Below are positions 43,865 to 55,491 of a stretch of DNA of 64,000 bases, piece after piece. Position 1 is the first letter of the stretch. Each line of letters starts with the position of its first letter. The position numbers and the translations under genes were made by a program. Origin of the DNA: Mytilinidion resinicola (Eukaryota; Ascomycota; Dothideomycetes; Mytilinidiales; Mytilinidiaceae); the NCBI RefSeq assembly GCF_010093595.1, contig NW_022985453.1:81342-145341 (forward strand), in the 5' to 3' direction. The notes under the pieces are model-generated. The model saw nothing but the letters and a program-made list of their open reading frames with translations. It was not told the origin of the DNA and searched no databases.

Positions 43865-46114
43865 ATGCTTTTCAGTACTCTTCTCCTATGGGTCGGGACC
43901 GTCGCGGCGCTTTCCACCAAGGGATTATATGATCTAATCGAGCGCCGACTACCTGGCCATGCAAACGACTTCTCATTTTCCCTTGATGATGGCTATCGAT
44001 CTGGAGGACATGATACCCGTTTTCTCAACGACACCTACAGTATTTCGACGACTGAGAATGGCACAATTGCAATCACTGGTAACTCCTTGAGTGGACTTGC
44101 CACAGGCTTGCATCGCTATCTTACCGACTTCGCTCGTGTCGATATCCATTGGTTCATTGGCAGTCGCCTGGATCAAGCTGCCAAACATCTCCCCCGTCCG
44201 AAGACCACTACTTCCGGCTCCAGCATCGTTCCGTGGCGGTATCATTTCAACACCGTCACTTTCTCGTACACCGCCGCCTTCTGGACCTGGGAAGACTGGG
44301 AACTCGAACTCGATTGGATGGCGTTACGCGGCATCAATCTCCCCTTAGCCTGGGTAGGCGCTGAAAAGCTCCTCGTGGAAGTTTTTCAAGAGATGGGCCT
44401 CTCCGACACTAAAATAACCTCGTTCCTTAGCGGACCCGCATTCCAGGCCTGGAACCGTTTCGGAAACGTCCAAGATTCTTGGGGCGGCGAGCTGCCGTCG
44501 TCCTGGATCTCTAGCCAATTCGATCTTCAAAAGAAAATCCTAGTCCGCATGACAGATCTCGGAATGGTTCCCATCCTTCCCGCCTTCACCGGTTTCGTGC
44601 CAAGGGCTTTCCCTGCAGTCTACCCCAACGCCTCCGTCATAAACGGATCCGCGTGGGAAGGGTTCGACGCAGACTACACTAATGTGACCTTTCTCGAGCC
44701 TTTCGACCCTCTCTTCGCCAAGATGCAAGAGCTCTACATCCACAAGCAAGTTGAAGCCTACGGCAACATCACACGCTTCTGGACGCTAGACCAACACAAC
44801 GAGAACGACCCTCAATCTGGCGACCTCTCTTACCTCAAAAACACGACGCTGAATACCTGGAAAGGCCTCAAGGCCGCCGATCCCAGTGCGGTCTGGGTTA
44901 TGCAAGGCTGGCTCTTCTACAGCAACATAGACTTCTGGACCGAGGAACGCGTCAAGGCCTACCTTTCTGGCGTCGAAAAAGATGAAGACATGCTCGTCTT
45001 GGACCTCTTTTCCGAGAGCCAGCCCCAGTGGCAGCGCACGAAAGGGTATTTCGGCAAACCCTGGATCTGGTGCCAGCTGCACAACTACGGGGCCAACATG
45101 GGACTGTACGGCCAAGTCGAGAACATCACCGTCGATGCCATTGCCTCACTGCACTCAGAGACGCCGCCGATTGGCTTCGGCCTGACTCCTGAAGGGCAGG
45201 AAGGGAACGAGATCGTGTATGATCTCCTGCTCGCTCAAGCCTGGGATGCAAGCCCTATATCCACGAAAAAGTATTTCCAGGACTGGGTACAGGCACGTTA
45301 TGGTCCCGCCAAAGTCCCGCGCGACCTAGAAACAGCATGGGATATCCTGCGCACAAGCGTATACAACAACATGAACCTCACCTCGAACGCGGTCCCCAAG
45401 TCCATCCTCGAGCTCTCCCCCAACATCACCGGGCTCGTGAATCGGGTGGGTCACCACCCCACGGCGCTGAACTACGCCCCTGACACCCTCATCGTAGCGT
45501 GGAAGCACTACCTCGCCGCCTCCCACTCCTCCCCCGCCCTTTGGGCAAACCCAGCCTACCAACACGACGCAGTCGACATCACCCGCCAAGTCCTCGCGAA
45601 CCGCTTCCTCTCTCTCTACACCGACGCCATAACCGCGTACCACACCTTCAACGCCTCCAACAGCCCCACCGTCTACGCCACCCTGCTCGAGAAGAAAGAC
45701 GAAATGCTGACAGTGCTGCACACCCTCGACGCGCTCCTGTCTACCCTGCCCCAGTTCTCGCTCAGCACTTGGCTCAATTCTGCGCAGTCCTGGGCCGGCA
45801 ATGACACGGCTGAGGCAGCGTTCTTTGATTACGATGCGAGGAATCAGATCACGTGGTGGGGGCCGGGTGGGGAGATTGCGGATTATGCAAGTAAAGGCTG
45901 GGGCGGGTTGGTGGGCGGGTATTATGCCCCGCGGTGGGAGGTGTTTTTTGAGTATGTGACGGTAGCCGGGAAGTGGAACGACACCGCTGTAAAGGGCGCT
46001 CTCAAAGCATTCGAGAGCGGATGGCAGACGCAGGGTGAAGGGGGAAAGTTGAATGAGGAGAAAGTGGGAGGGGTGAGGGAGGTGGTGAAGAGGGTGGTGG
46101 GTTTGGTTGGGTAG
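43865..46114 (+). CDS. Secreted alpha-N-acetylglucosaminidase, GH89
   Basis: Single exon, 749 residues, the usual size of NAGLU-type GH89 enzymes, which release terminal alpha-linked GlcNAc. A signal peptide covers about residues 1-16 (MLFSTLLLWVGTVAAL). The N-terminal domain ends near residue 105 (GLATGLHRYLTDFARVDIHW). The TIM-barrel domain contains YTAAFWTWEDWELELDWMAL, GINLPLAWVGAE and GNVQDSWGGELP. The two expected acidic residues lie in DQHNEND (about residue 313) and LFSESQPQW (Glu near 384), followed by WCQLHNYGANMGLYG. The helical C-terminal domain ends with ARNQITWWGPGGEIADYASK. Many N-x-S/T sites fit secretion. In animals the enzyme is lysosomal; in fungi the natural substrate is unclear. 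Confidence 0.93.
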   Translation: MLFSTLLLWVGTVAALSTKGLYDLIERRLPGHANDFSFSLDDGYRSGGHDTRFLNDTYSISTTENGTIAITGNSLSGLATGLHRYLTDFARVDIHWFIGSRLDQAAKHLPRPKTTTSGSSIVPWRYHFNTVTFSYTAAFWTWEDWELELDWMALRGINLPLAWVGAEKLLVEVFQEMGLSDTKITSFLSGPAFQAWNRFGNVQDSWGGELPSSWISSQFDLQKKILVRMTDLGMVPILPAFTGFVPRAFPAVYPNASVINGSAWEGFDADYTNVTFLEPFDPLFAKMQELYIHKQVEAYGNITRFWTLDQHNENDPQSGDLSYLKNTTLNTWKGLKAADPSAVWVMQGWLFYSNIDFWTEERVKAYLSGVEKDEDMLVLDLFSESQPQWQRTKGYFGKPWIWCQLHNYGANMGLYGQVENITVDAIASLHSETPPIGFGLTPEGQEGNEIVYDLLLAQAWDASPISTKKYFQDWVQARYGPAKVPRDLETAWDILRTSVYNNMNLTSNAVPKSILELSPNITGLVNRVGHHPTALNYAPDTLIVAWKHYLAASHSSPALWANPAYQHDAVDITRQVLANRFLSLYTDAITAYHTFNASNSPTVYATLLEKKDEMLTVLHTLDALLSTLPQFSLSTWLNSAQSWAGNDTAEAAFFDYDARNQITWWGPGGEIADYASKGWGGLVGGYYAPRWEVFFEYVTVAGKWNDTAVKGALKAFESGWQTQGEGGKLNEEKVGGVREVVKRVVGLVG

Positions 46115-46816
46115 AATGGGGCGGGTGGATGTGATATTTGCACGTAGAACATTAGAGTGCGGTAGTAGACGCTTGACGGCGGTAGCGCGAGGGAAAAGTA
46201 ACCAGTCACTAAGACGCGATTTGTAAGTCCTGAGATATGACATTCAAGTGCAAGATTTCATGATGCCTCGAGGGGGACTTGATAGTAGCTTTGGGAAAGC
46301 CCTTGAGGTGGACGACAATCTAATTTAGAGGGTGCAGAGACTGATATCTCGCGTGAGATTTGATAGCAAGTCAGGGAACCTCAAACAGGAGGAACGCGAA
46401 GGAAAAGCAATGATCTGAGTGTTCCGATCCAAGGTGTCGTGAGCGTACATTTTATTCGAATATACCATGACGCCACGAGGCACCTCCGATAGCGGTAGAT
46501 GGCCAGAAACCCCCATCACACATCCACGCAATTCACAGCGACATCTCGCAAACTAGCTTTTAGATTCCACTACCATAAGAAGATCTGCCTAGGTACCATC
46601 GACATATCCAAGTAATCCCCAGCAGAATCAAATCCAAAAGCATAGTCCCACTATGGCCGCAGCACCAGATCCCGTAGCCATTCTCCAGTGAAATACCCAA
46701 CGCCTTCAACTCCAAATTCCCAATAAAGCCAAGATAAATAGGAAATCAAGATCAACCCCAAAATCAAGTCCAATCCACTACCCACCATCAGGCGCAGCCC
46801 ATCAAGCCGTCTCAAA
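46115..46816. other. Intergenic, convergent 3' regions
   Basis: About 700 bp between converging genes; no coding sequence recognised. Confidence 0.5.
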
Positions 46817-48408
46817 TCAGCGCGAAGCCGACTTGAGCATCTGCTCAACCATGGTATTGTAGAAGCCCTTATCCCAGCCCACGCACTCGAGGTACTCCCA
46901 GAACAACCTCAGGCCCGGCGGGTCATCAACGTCCGGCTGCATATTCATTAGCATACATCCCCACAACTCGATTCACAAAAGCGTGGAGTATCGTACCTTC
47001 TCAAACGCCTCAAGGATGTTCTCCTTCTTCAGCAGCTTGATCTTCATCCGCGAGTCCTTATCCCAGGTCTCTAGCTTGCGCAGGTAGGACGCGATATCGT
47101 GCTCAATCTGGGTCTGCACGGCCTCCTCCTCGCTTTCTTCGGTGATGTTGGTGCGGGCACCGAGGTTTCCGGCTGCACCGCCGATTTTGCCGCCTTTCGG
47201 GAGACGGCCCTGTGGAGGAGGAGTGTTAGTAAGATTCTGGGGGATGATTGAGGCTGAAAGCCAAAGGAATGGAAGGGAGTAACGTACCTCGTACTCCGGC
47301 TTGGGGAAGAAATGCTTCATCAGAGCCTCAGTGACCCACTCTGGACGACCAACCTCCGACAGAGTCTCTGCGATGTGCATCTTCGTGCTATGGGGAACAT
47401 CTTCCTGCAAGCGATCATAGTCCAGCTTGTCGGACCAGCGGGATTGGGAGTAGGTGCCATAGTACGTGTAGCGTGTCTGGAGATGTTTTCCCTCGCGGCC
47501 AGGAGGGGTGGCGCCGTTCAGCTCTTGCTGAAAGGGGTACTCGATCTGCTTGGTATACTGGGAGTTGCAGATGAAGACGGGGACGTTCTCGTAGGCAGCG
47601 CCGGCTTCATCGCCATCGTACTCTTCCGGGTTTTCGTTGAAGAAGGCCGTCAAGATGGCGCCGTGAGCGCCTGGACCAACAGGAAGGTATGGTTGATAGG
47701 TGCCGTCGAGCAAGTAGAAGGTGCGAGTTGGAAGCACGCTACGACCGTGGCTCGGAGGAACATAGAAGAGACCTGGGGACCATTCGATACCGCCCAAGAA
47801 GCTGCGGATGAAGTCAAGGGTGAAGGTCATGGTCTTGGTCGTGGTCGTGGGCGGAATGATATTGATGTTGGAGTCCGGTAGCGGAGTCAGGTTACGGATG
47901 AACATCGGCAGCTTGTGGGAGAATTGGGTGTAGATGTCTTCCTTGGAAGGCATGACTGTTTCCTTCTCCTTTCCCTCCAAAGGCGCCGCCTTTTTAGGTG
48001 GCTCTGGATCGACGCGTTTACCTCGCAGGTGTGGCGGCACGCTGACTGTGACTGGATCAGGCTTTTCTGACTTCCCGTTGATGTTCAAGGCTTCAATAAC
48101 TTCGACGACGTCGACACCGTCGAGTGTAGCAGAGCTGGCCGGTGAATCGGTCACTGGCTCACTGTTAGCTTGTCTGAAATACCGGTCCAATCGGCTTGAG
48201 TTGACTTACCGACACCCATCTTCGCTTCAAGAGCCAAAACTCTTAGCTGCAAAGCGTGAAAGTCGGCTTTAGAGACGTAGTTGTTTCCACCATGCTGAGA
48301 GGCCTCCACATGAGCACCCGTTGGGCCAGCGCTCCAGAGGCTACCGTGATGTCTTGAGGGCATCGCGCTCTGCGTTTTGATGGAATGGTCACGATGGGCG
48401 GGTAGCAT
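46817..48408 (-). CDS. Uncharacterised conserved fungal protein (possibly DUF6697-like)
   Basis: My model has four exons (48408-48210, 48168-47288, 47209-46997, 46936-46817) and 470 residues. The first intron is only 41 bp with a GTAAGT donor and an AAG acceptor; it is the sole option I found that joins the frames. The second is an in-frame 78-bp intron without stops (GTACGT...CCACAG). The third (60 bp, ATGCAG) leads to a final exon ending WEYLECVGWDKGFYNTMVEQ. A short coiled-coil lies near the N-terminus (YVSKADFHALQLRVLALEAK). The central domain has LPVGPGAHGAILTAFF, VPVFICNSQYTKQIEYPFQQ and RYTYYGTYSQSRWSDKLDY, a pattern that reminds me of DUF6697 but without certainty. The function is unknown. 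An ATG at 48363 is an alternative start. Confidence 0.65.
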
Positions 48409-50308
48409 ATCGGCTCTGGCGGACTATGGTTTTAGGGTAGGTTGGAGTGATGTGAGCACACTTAGAAAGATCTGAAAGAAAGAGATTAGTGGCTGGCTTA
48501 GTTCCAACGGAGTCTCAAGCGCTCAGAAGGAGAGGCTCGTGTGAAAGCAAACAGGACGGATGTGACGAAGAGGGGAGAGTCGGAGCAAGGCAAAGAAGAA
48601 ACCAGATTCCAAAGTGAGTGAGGAGGTGAAGAGGGCCACTATTGACGGGGCCACTATTGGCGATGAAGATAGGTAGTACGATTGCTTACCAGTGGTGTTG
48701 AATGTGATCAGGTCAAGACGGTGCAGAAAGTGTCACGTAGCGGAGGAGGAAGGGATTAGGGTGGTGATGAATGAGGATTATATGGCCCACGAGAGACGGG
48801 ATGATACGGGGCGGCTACCTGCTCAGACCTCACTTAGAACAATAGCCTGAATAGTGACTGTTACGAGGAGAATAGGAAGAGCTTATCGGTCGGGCACTAG
48901 ATATCTGAGACGTATGAAAGTACACCTGGCTCCTTACCGAAGACGGCGACTGCCAGATCAGAGCATGCGATACGTACGGACGAGCACTATACTAGCTTTT
49001 GGTTCTCATATTACTCATCCTGCTCATCCTTAGGCTTAGGTGCTCGATTGTGATTCTGGAACAAAGATTGCCTCTTCAATTGTCCGTCAATTGCTTGCAT
49101 ACTTGCTGCCATTCGACGGCATCATCACCACAGGAAAAGATAATGAGACTACAGCAGTGGGTAAGATATCGTGTGGGATAGAGCAGCAAATTTTAGGTCC
49201 GTAGAGAAAAGTCCAAATGTGATGGATGATTGGGGAAAGGGAGTATTAGAGACATTGAAGTCCACGGAATGCTCAATCCAAGACCCAGATTCATCCATCC
49301 GGCAACTTTTATGTCTTGATGCGCATCTGCAGCCAGTAGCCACCAACGCCACCAGCGCAGTACGAAACTTAAGAACATGGACGTGACGATGGCTAGATAA
49401 ATACTACCTTGATGTCCACTGTCTTGGCCTTCGCTGTCAGAGTGATCATCCTCTTTAGTCTCATCACTTGACGAAGGACCGGCCATGGCTCAAGACCCAA
49501 GAGGAAATAGAAACAGTCTTTCAAGGACTCTAGGAGCAATAGTTATAAAATTAATGACGGACAGGTAAGCCTCTGAGAGGTTCGCGATGAGAGTGATGGG
49601 CAATTCCACATCGTGGGATAGCGCTGAATATGAATGGATAAACCTGACATTTACAGTACTAGGTCATCGAATTGGGCACACGGATATAACACTGCTCCAG
49701 CTTCGCTCCTGTTCTCTCGACATCACTGTAAGGAGTACATAGCCCAACTAGCATGTCTTCAATTAGTCAAAGGGTAGTCTAACTTTCACTGTGTTGACTT
49801 TTGCATCGTATTCCGAGTTTCAAACGCCTGTCGGGGCACCTGCCTTTGCCATCCTCCGTCTCGAGCACGTGCTGCTGCGATGAAGCGTGCAATGGGGAAA
49901 AAAAACTGGACGAAGAAAGTTTGTCGTTGTGGTAGAGGTGATGGAATGCGGATTATGAACGAAATGTAGTCGGGGAGAAAAGGTCTTGTGGATGCATGCG
50001 CTTGGACCATCTCAGTAGTGCACCACCGTCCATCAATCTCATCGCAAACATCATATCGCAAAACCAATCACATCAAAAACAGACACAGTATCCAAAGTCA
50101 AAGTAAAGGGTTCCCTATAAGGGAGCCCGTTTTCCATTGCCATCAAGGGCCCGGCAGAAGTAGTAGCCCAGCCCAGAGTGTACATAGATAGTCCCGAGCC
50201 AAGTCCCGGGGCCACATCCCATTTGAGAGAACCCGCACCTTTTACTCCCATCGCAGTAATAGCAACAGGCACCCCATAACACCCCATCCAGCTTCCGTCG
50301 ACAGATGT
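48409..50308. other. 1.9-kb region without a confident gene
   Basis: Holds the promoter and leader of the preceding gene. On the minus strand at 49486-49193 a 97-codon frame begins MAGPSSSDETKEDDHSDSEG and continues into a Trp-rich hydrophobic stretch; it could be the first exon of a small gene, with a possible donor (GTAGTA) after SGHQ. I could not extend it. The rest shows nothing recognisable. Confidence 0.35.
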
Positions 50309-52720
50309 CTACAGAGGATTGGCAGCCAGCGCCGGGCCGTGGCGCTGGTCCAGGTCGTCGTAGTTGAGGTCGTATTCCTTCTGTTAACGCGGTCAGTGAC
50401 GAGTGCCCTTTTTGGTGGGTAAGGATTTCGAACGTACCCGCTCCCGTCGCCAGTTCATCACGTCGAAGAAGAGGTACCAACCACGCTCCTCTCGCTGCGA
50501 GATGCGGATTGGCTGCGGCAGCTCAGGGTCCTTCATCATCCACTGCTGCAGGACCTTGTGCCACCGCCAGTCGCGTTGGTATCTGTAATGTCGGTCAGCT
50601 TCTTGAAAACATGTTGGCAAGGAGATGGATCGCATACAACTCGCCCGCAGCAATCTCCTGCATGATGTCTCTCGGATACTGGTAGAAGATTGCAAGCAGA
50701 GTCTCCGTGGAGAAGCTGCTCATCTTGGTGTGCAATTCCGGCACATTCGTGACCGTATATGCAGCAGGTAGAGTGAAGTCTGGTGGAATGACCGGCTTGG
50801 ACATCGATTCGACGAAGGGGGAGCCGAATGTGGGATGTAGAGGAGAGCCGCTGCTATAGCGTAAGCATATTGACATAACGTTTTCCATGAAACTTACTCA
50901 GGCCGGCTTAGGTCGAGGCCCAAGACTGTGAGGTCCTGTCCAACGGCAAGGGTAGAATGATCGGGGCTTTCGAGTGGAATCATGGCTAATAGCCCCGGAA
51001 GACCGAAGCGTTCCTTCTCGTTCATCTCGGACAAACGCTTGTGCTGCGGTACCTGCTGGCTCGGAGACTGAACGGCGTCTGAGCCGAAGCTCTGATCCCA
51101 CTGGGTCTGCTGTGTCCGCTGGGCCTGTCCTGCAATGCTTCCTGATCTCATGGGTAACTGTGAGCCGATCAAGGACATGTTGTTGCCTAGTCCTTGCGCG
51201 CCCCTAGCGAGTCCCTGCATAGTTTTAGCTCGTTCCTCAAAAATGGTGAATGGATGTTTGGCTTACGTTTCTGTCTGTATCTTGGAAAGCCCCTTGCAGA
51301 CTATTGTACTGAGTGCGCGCGACTAAAGATGATCGAATTAGGACATTTCCATTAGATTGCTGCAGCGCATGACTTACCTCCCCCGCCTGCTCCACCAGCA
51401 TGCATGCTTCTATCGCCAACTGCTGTTCCTATTGACCGGTCTTGTTGGCCGTCTGTTGGACTCGATAGACCGTTCCTAGTCTGGCCTAAGCCGGGGAAGG
51501 CACCAGTGTTTGTGTTGCCGTACGCCGCATTCTGTATCATCCCTGTCCGTCTGTCTGGTCCCGCTTCTCCCCCGGCACCGCCTAGTGGAGGGAACTCCTC
51601 AATGTTTCCGGTCTGGGGCTGCGTCGTACCGGAGAGTTGTCCCACGCCTGCTTGCCCGCCAAATCGGTAATCATCTCCCCCGCTCGGATATTGTCCTTGG
51701 GCAGAGACCGCTCCATCTTCGTGTATCGGGGTCTGAAGCTGTTGGTGCTGCTGATTCGAAGGTTGAGCGGCTTGGCCTTGCGGTGGGTTCTGACCTTGCG
51801 GTCGTTGGATGGTGGAGTGCTGCGCTTGTATGTTCTGGCGAGCCCAGATCTGTTGGGCGGAGGTGTTCTGCTGTGCTTGTGGGGCACCGGAGAGCGATGG
51901 GAATTCCCTAGAATCAGACAGATTTAGTAACTGTTGCTCGTCTACGTCTTCTTCAAACGGCATGGTGGGCTTGAAAGCTGCTGTATTCGCAAGTGGAACG
52001 ACAGTAGTCTGAATGTTGTGTTTGCGAGTGAAGCGCAGCCGAAGGGTAGGCAGAAGGGAATAGAAGCAATCAAGGATCTGCGGCGGAACTTACGATGGAT
52101 CCAACGGAGTGTGTGGTTGTGAGCTTCCTATTGTCTGCGCGAAGCTGGACAGGCCACCGCCGTTTGTTCTTGCTTGCGCTGTCGCAAGGCCCGGTGCACC
52201 TCCCATCGGTCCTCCAAACCCCCATTGAGTTCCACTGCCTAGAAACAACACCTCAGTCAGCTCCAGACAACAAGTATACGCATTTCAGACAGCCATCCGT
52301 ACCGATCTTCCCATTCTGCAGTCTTCCCGTCGCCAGTGGTGTTCCGCGCGCTGCGGGTGCTTGCTGGTTTTGGAACATGCCGGACGGAATTGTTCGTAGA
52401 GACTGAGGGCCAGGACCTGTCGGACGTCCGCGTTAGCTATGTCCTGCTATTCCGATGGCAACTTCTGCGCGGCACGGTCGTGGGAGTCAATGTCGGGAAA
52501 GACGGGCGTTTGACGTAGGTTGATGGATCGCATTACGGTGGGCTGCAATATCGAAAATCGTAATCGCAAATCCCAACTCTTCCAATCTCCTAGTTCGACT
52601 ACGCACATTCCTTTCCACAATATTCGACAGACCAGGGCGAAACGGTGTCTTCGACTTCGGAGGACCATGCGGGCTGGCGACGTGATATAAGGTTGAGGGG
52701 AACTGACCTGGACGATTCAT
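50309..52720 (-). CDS. NOT2: CCR4-NOT complex subunit NOT2
   Basis: Core subunit of the CCR4-NOT deadenylase, acting in mRNA decay and transcription control. My model has nine exons: 52720-52708, 52416-52303, 52238-52094, 51907-51378, 51322-51267, 51214-50898, 50853-50638, 50582-50438 and 50380-50309, in all 535 residues, every junction in phase. A 13-nt first exon (MNRP) precedes a 291-bp intron. The N-terminal part is low complexity with the NOT2 hallmark LDPSEFPSLSG across the third splice. The C-terminal NOT-box domain reads SGSPLHPTFGSPF, PPDFTLPAAYTVTNVP, TETLLAIFYQYPRDIMQE, then DWRWHKVLQQWMMKDPELPQ, REERGWYLFFDVMNWRRER and KEYDLNYDDL. The last exon ends with TAG at 50309-50311. Confidence 0.92.
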
Positions 52721-53497
52721 ATTCTGCCAATGCAGGAACGGGCTTCACCAGTTGCAGGTCGCAGGAATGGCGAGGAAAGGTGTTTTCTGGGGGGGGTAGT
52801 CGAGAAAGTATGCAGTTGAGCTGTCCAGGTGAGGTTCCATGGATGATCGACGAGCCCTGGTCTGGGGTGCTGGGCAGGCCCGCTTTCTCGCTTGGCACAC
52901 GTGCCTAAGGCGTGCCCTTGATAAAGCATGTAACATTCACTCGGGACGTCTATGTAGCTACCTACTCTAGCCTCGCGTTTCAACCATTTTCTCGGACTCA
53001 AAACAGTGGAAAGTATCTCTAGCAGATATATAAGTTCTTATCAACTACAAAATCCATGCAGCATCTACAAGTACAACTAATGGTTACTTATCCGGCTTTA
53101 TAGTGCATGACCAGTGAATACTTGCGCTTCTGTAGGCTTGCTCCTCTCTCATTTCAGTCAGGATTTCTAGACACTGCATTCATAGTTCACGTGCATCTCG
53201 AACTCACTCATTACGGATGTGCTATGCAGCGGAATTTGCCATGCGACTGGAAATGGTCATCAACAAAGAAAATAGATTCGAGTAACTGAGGCAACGATTG
53301 ACCGCATTTAGGATCAAAAAACACAAAAGAGCCAAGGCGCGTGAATCCCCCTAAGATGTCTAGTGGTAATCATGAAGAACTTGCCTGAGATCGAGACGTC
53401 TTTGAAAAAAGCTCGACCAGACCAAACCATTGGAAACAGAAGCATATTGCAAAAGAGGCACGTTGCAAAAGAATGACGCGCAAAGCAGTGATTCCAA
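52721..53497. other. Intergenic, no gene seen
   Basis: About 780 bp: NOT2 promoter and 3' side of the bZIP gene. Several small open frames, none with a recognisable product. Confidence 0.45.
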
Positions 53498-54306
53498 CTA
53501 CCGCCGATTCTCGAGCATCTGCTTCAAAGTTTCTGTTTCTCCTTCCAGCCTAGCAACTCGGACTTTCAGGGCGTCGCGCTCGCGTTCGGTCTCCCTCAGC
53601 GCATCCTCGAGTTGCTTCATTTGATCAACCCGTTTTTGGCGATAGCGACGAGCTGCGAGTGTGTTTTGCTTGCGCTTCTCTATGCGGGAGGGATTGGCGG
53701 AGGATTCGCAGTTCGAGGGACTGGGGGTTCCAGAGGTAACAGGCTTATCCGAGAGCTTGAGAGGTGGTTGTTGGAGGGGTTGTGTGTTATGCGCAAATAT
53801 ACTGTCTACGTAATGATTAGAATGTGACTAGTTTGGGAGAGAGAATGCACCTACCCTGACTAATATCGGGATAAAAGCCACCATAACGTTGAGACATAGT
53901 TTTCACATCTCCCGTATTGGCAGTGCTGAAATTAAAGAAAGTGGAGTCGTCGAGCAAAAAGTCGTCGGCCCTATGGCTGAATCCTGGATCAAGATCGTAA
54001 AGGGCATTGGGGGGCAAAGGGGGCGGCTGAGAGGTGGGGTTGAGGAGCCAGTCTGTGGGATTGTCGAAGGCGGCAGACGAGGCGGCGGAGAACGAGTGAG
54101 ATGAAAGGAGCGGCGCTTGAGGTGAGGGAACAAACTGGCCAGAAGTGATGATGTTGTCTCCCGAGGGCCAGCACTCGGGTTCGGCGGAGTAACTTGAGGA
54201 AGAGGAATTATGGAGGGTCGGCGGTGTCACCGTGCAGTCGCGGCGAGTAGAAGATGCAGATGACCCTCCTTGAGGCGGCGGCGCTGGAACCAGTGGCGGA
54301 CGGCAT
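53498..54306 (-). CDS. bZIP transcription factor, IDI-4/Jlb1-like
   Basis: Exon 2 (53805-53498) carries a full C-terminal bZIP. The basic region IEKRKQNTLAARRYRQKR is followed by a leucine zipper (MKQLEDALRETERERDALKV and RVARLEGETETLKQMLENRR). The NTLAARRYRQKR signature and the C-terminal position resemble the GCN4-like Jlb1/IDI-4 group, whose Podospora member is induced during heterokaryon incompatibility. Exon 1 (to 53855) is a Ser/Pro-rich activation-type region with NPTDWLLNPTSQPPPLPPNA and DDSTFFNFSTANTGD. The junction DISQ-DSIFAHN uses CAGG|GTAGGT and TACGTAG. The only upstream ATG (54306) is one base out of frame with exon 1, so the N-terminus is unresolved. It faces the MRPL4 gene 213 bp away. 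Confidence 0.8.
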
Positions 54307-54519
54307 CTTTGTATAGTTTATAACGGGCCTGGCGACCCGTTTGGACACTTTTGGGATGGGGTTGGAGATGGAAGTCGGGGAGAGGGAGGGGGCTGAGCGG
54401 TTTCGTTCTTCAACGAGTAAGCACGGAATTTGCCGGTCGCGCTACTGCTCTTTTCTGTGAAACGCCCTCGTCAACACCAGCTGTCTATCACCACCAATTC
54501 AACACCCTATATCCCGGAG
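54307..54519. promoter_or_regulatory. Short divergent promoter between bZIP and MRPL4 genes
   Basis: Only 213 bp separate the two divergent start codons. A TTATAAACTATA stretch (minus strand, about 54313-54324) lies just before the bZIP ATG. Shared control is inferred from spacing alone. Confidence 0.45.
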
Positions 54520-55491
54520 ATGGCCACCGCGCCTTTGGCCCGTTTTCCCAAGCGAAATTGCGGCCTCTCAAGCTCCGATTCGGTCCTCTCCTTCCTCGCG
54601 CCCTCTCTCCCAACTGCCCGATCTACGCCGCGCTCCTCTGTCTCCCGATTCTCAACCTCGTCGTCGCAATGGGCTCGGGATAACAACAAGAACCGTGGGG
54701 TGTCTGAAGTGCGGGCTACTGGACTCCGGAAGCGACAGACTTTGCACGTCACAGTGGACGACCTGCCGATTCCAATACCAAAGGAGAAATTCACTACAAA
54801 AATACCTGTCGACGAGAACCACGGCCTTTGGGGCTTTTTCAACAAGGAGAAACGGCTTTTGGCAACACCAGATGAGGATGCGGCGCATGGTATGATTTGA
54901 ACCTGGGTTCAATGAATGATGCTAATATGGTATGCTTCAGGGCGAGCGTGGACCGTTCAGGAGCTACGATCAAAGTCATGGGAAGACCTGCACAGCCTAT
55001 GGTGGGTATGTGTGAAGGACCGTAATCGTCTCGCGACTGAGAAGATCATACGCGACACAAGAAAGATTGGATATGGCGCATTTGAGTCGGACGAGAGAGA
55101 CCAGACGGTATGTCACATCTGGTAATCTATGGGAGCCCGCGCTCACATCATCACAGATCAGGACTACCCAGCGTGCTATCCGACACGCGCTGACTGAGCG
55201 ATGGTATACATGGGAGGAGGCGAGGAAGGTAGCGCGGAATGATCCAGAGATCGACTTGAATGCTGCCGTCAGGGAAGTGTATCTTCCGATGGATTATGAT
55301 GTATGCAACTTGTACAATCTCCATCATTGATCATCGCTAATACTGTTTAGCCCGAGGTCGAATCAGACTCCCCTGAAACCGAGGCGGAAGCGGAGACCAT
55401 TGAGCCTGAGATAGCAGAAGAGCAGCCCGAATCAGAAACATCCGAGAATCGATCGAGGAAGGATCGCAGAGCTCGAGAAGTAGCCTCATAG
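54520..55491 (+). CDS. MRPL4: Mitochondrial large-subunit ribosomal protein uL29m (MRPL4)
   Basis: Four exons: 54520-54889, 54941-55107, 55157-55300 and 55351-55491, giving 273 residues in phase, with introns of 49-51 bp. The N-terminus is Ser/Arg-rich without early acidic residues, as in a mitochondrial presequence ([20 protein letters not shown]). The MRP-L47/uL29 domain follows, with [40 protein letters not shown] and [36 protein letters not shown] follows the second intron. The C-terminal tail is acidic ([20 protein letters not shown]). The ATG at 54520 is preferred over the one at 54430 because it begins the presequence-like segment. Confidence 0.9.

Noticed and set aside
45326..46243. 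305-codon minus-strand frame over the GH89 gene
   Set aside because: Lies opposite the C-terminal GH89 domain; Arg/Pro/Val-rich composition typical of an antisense shadow.
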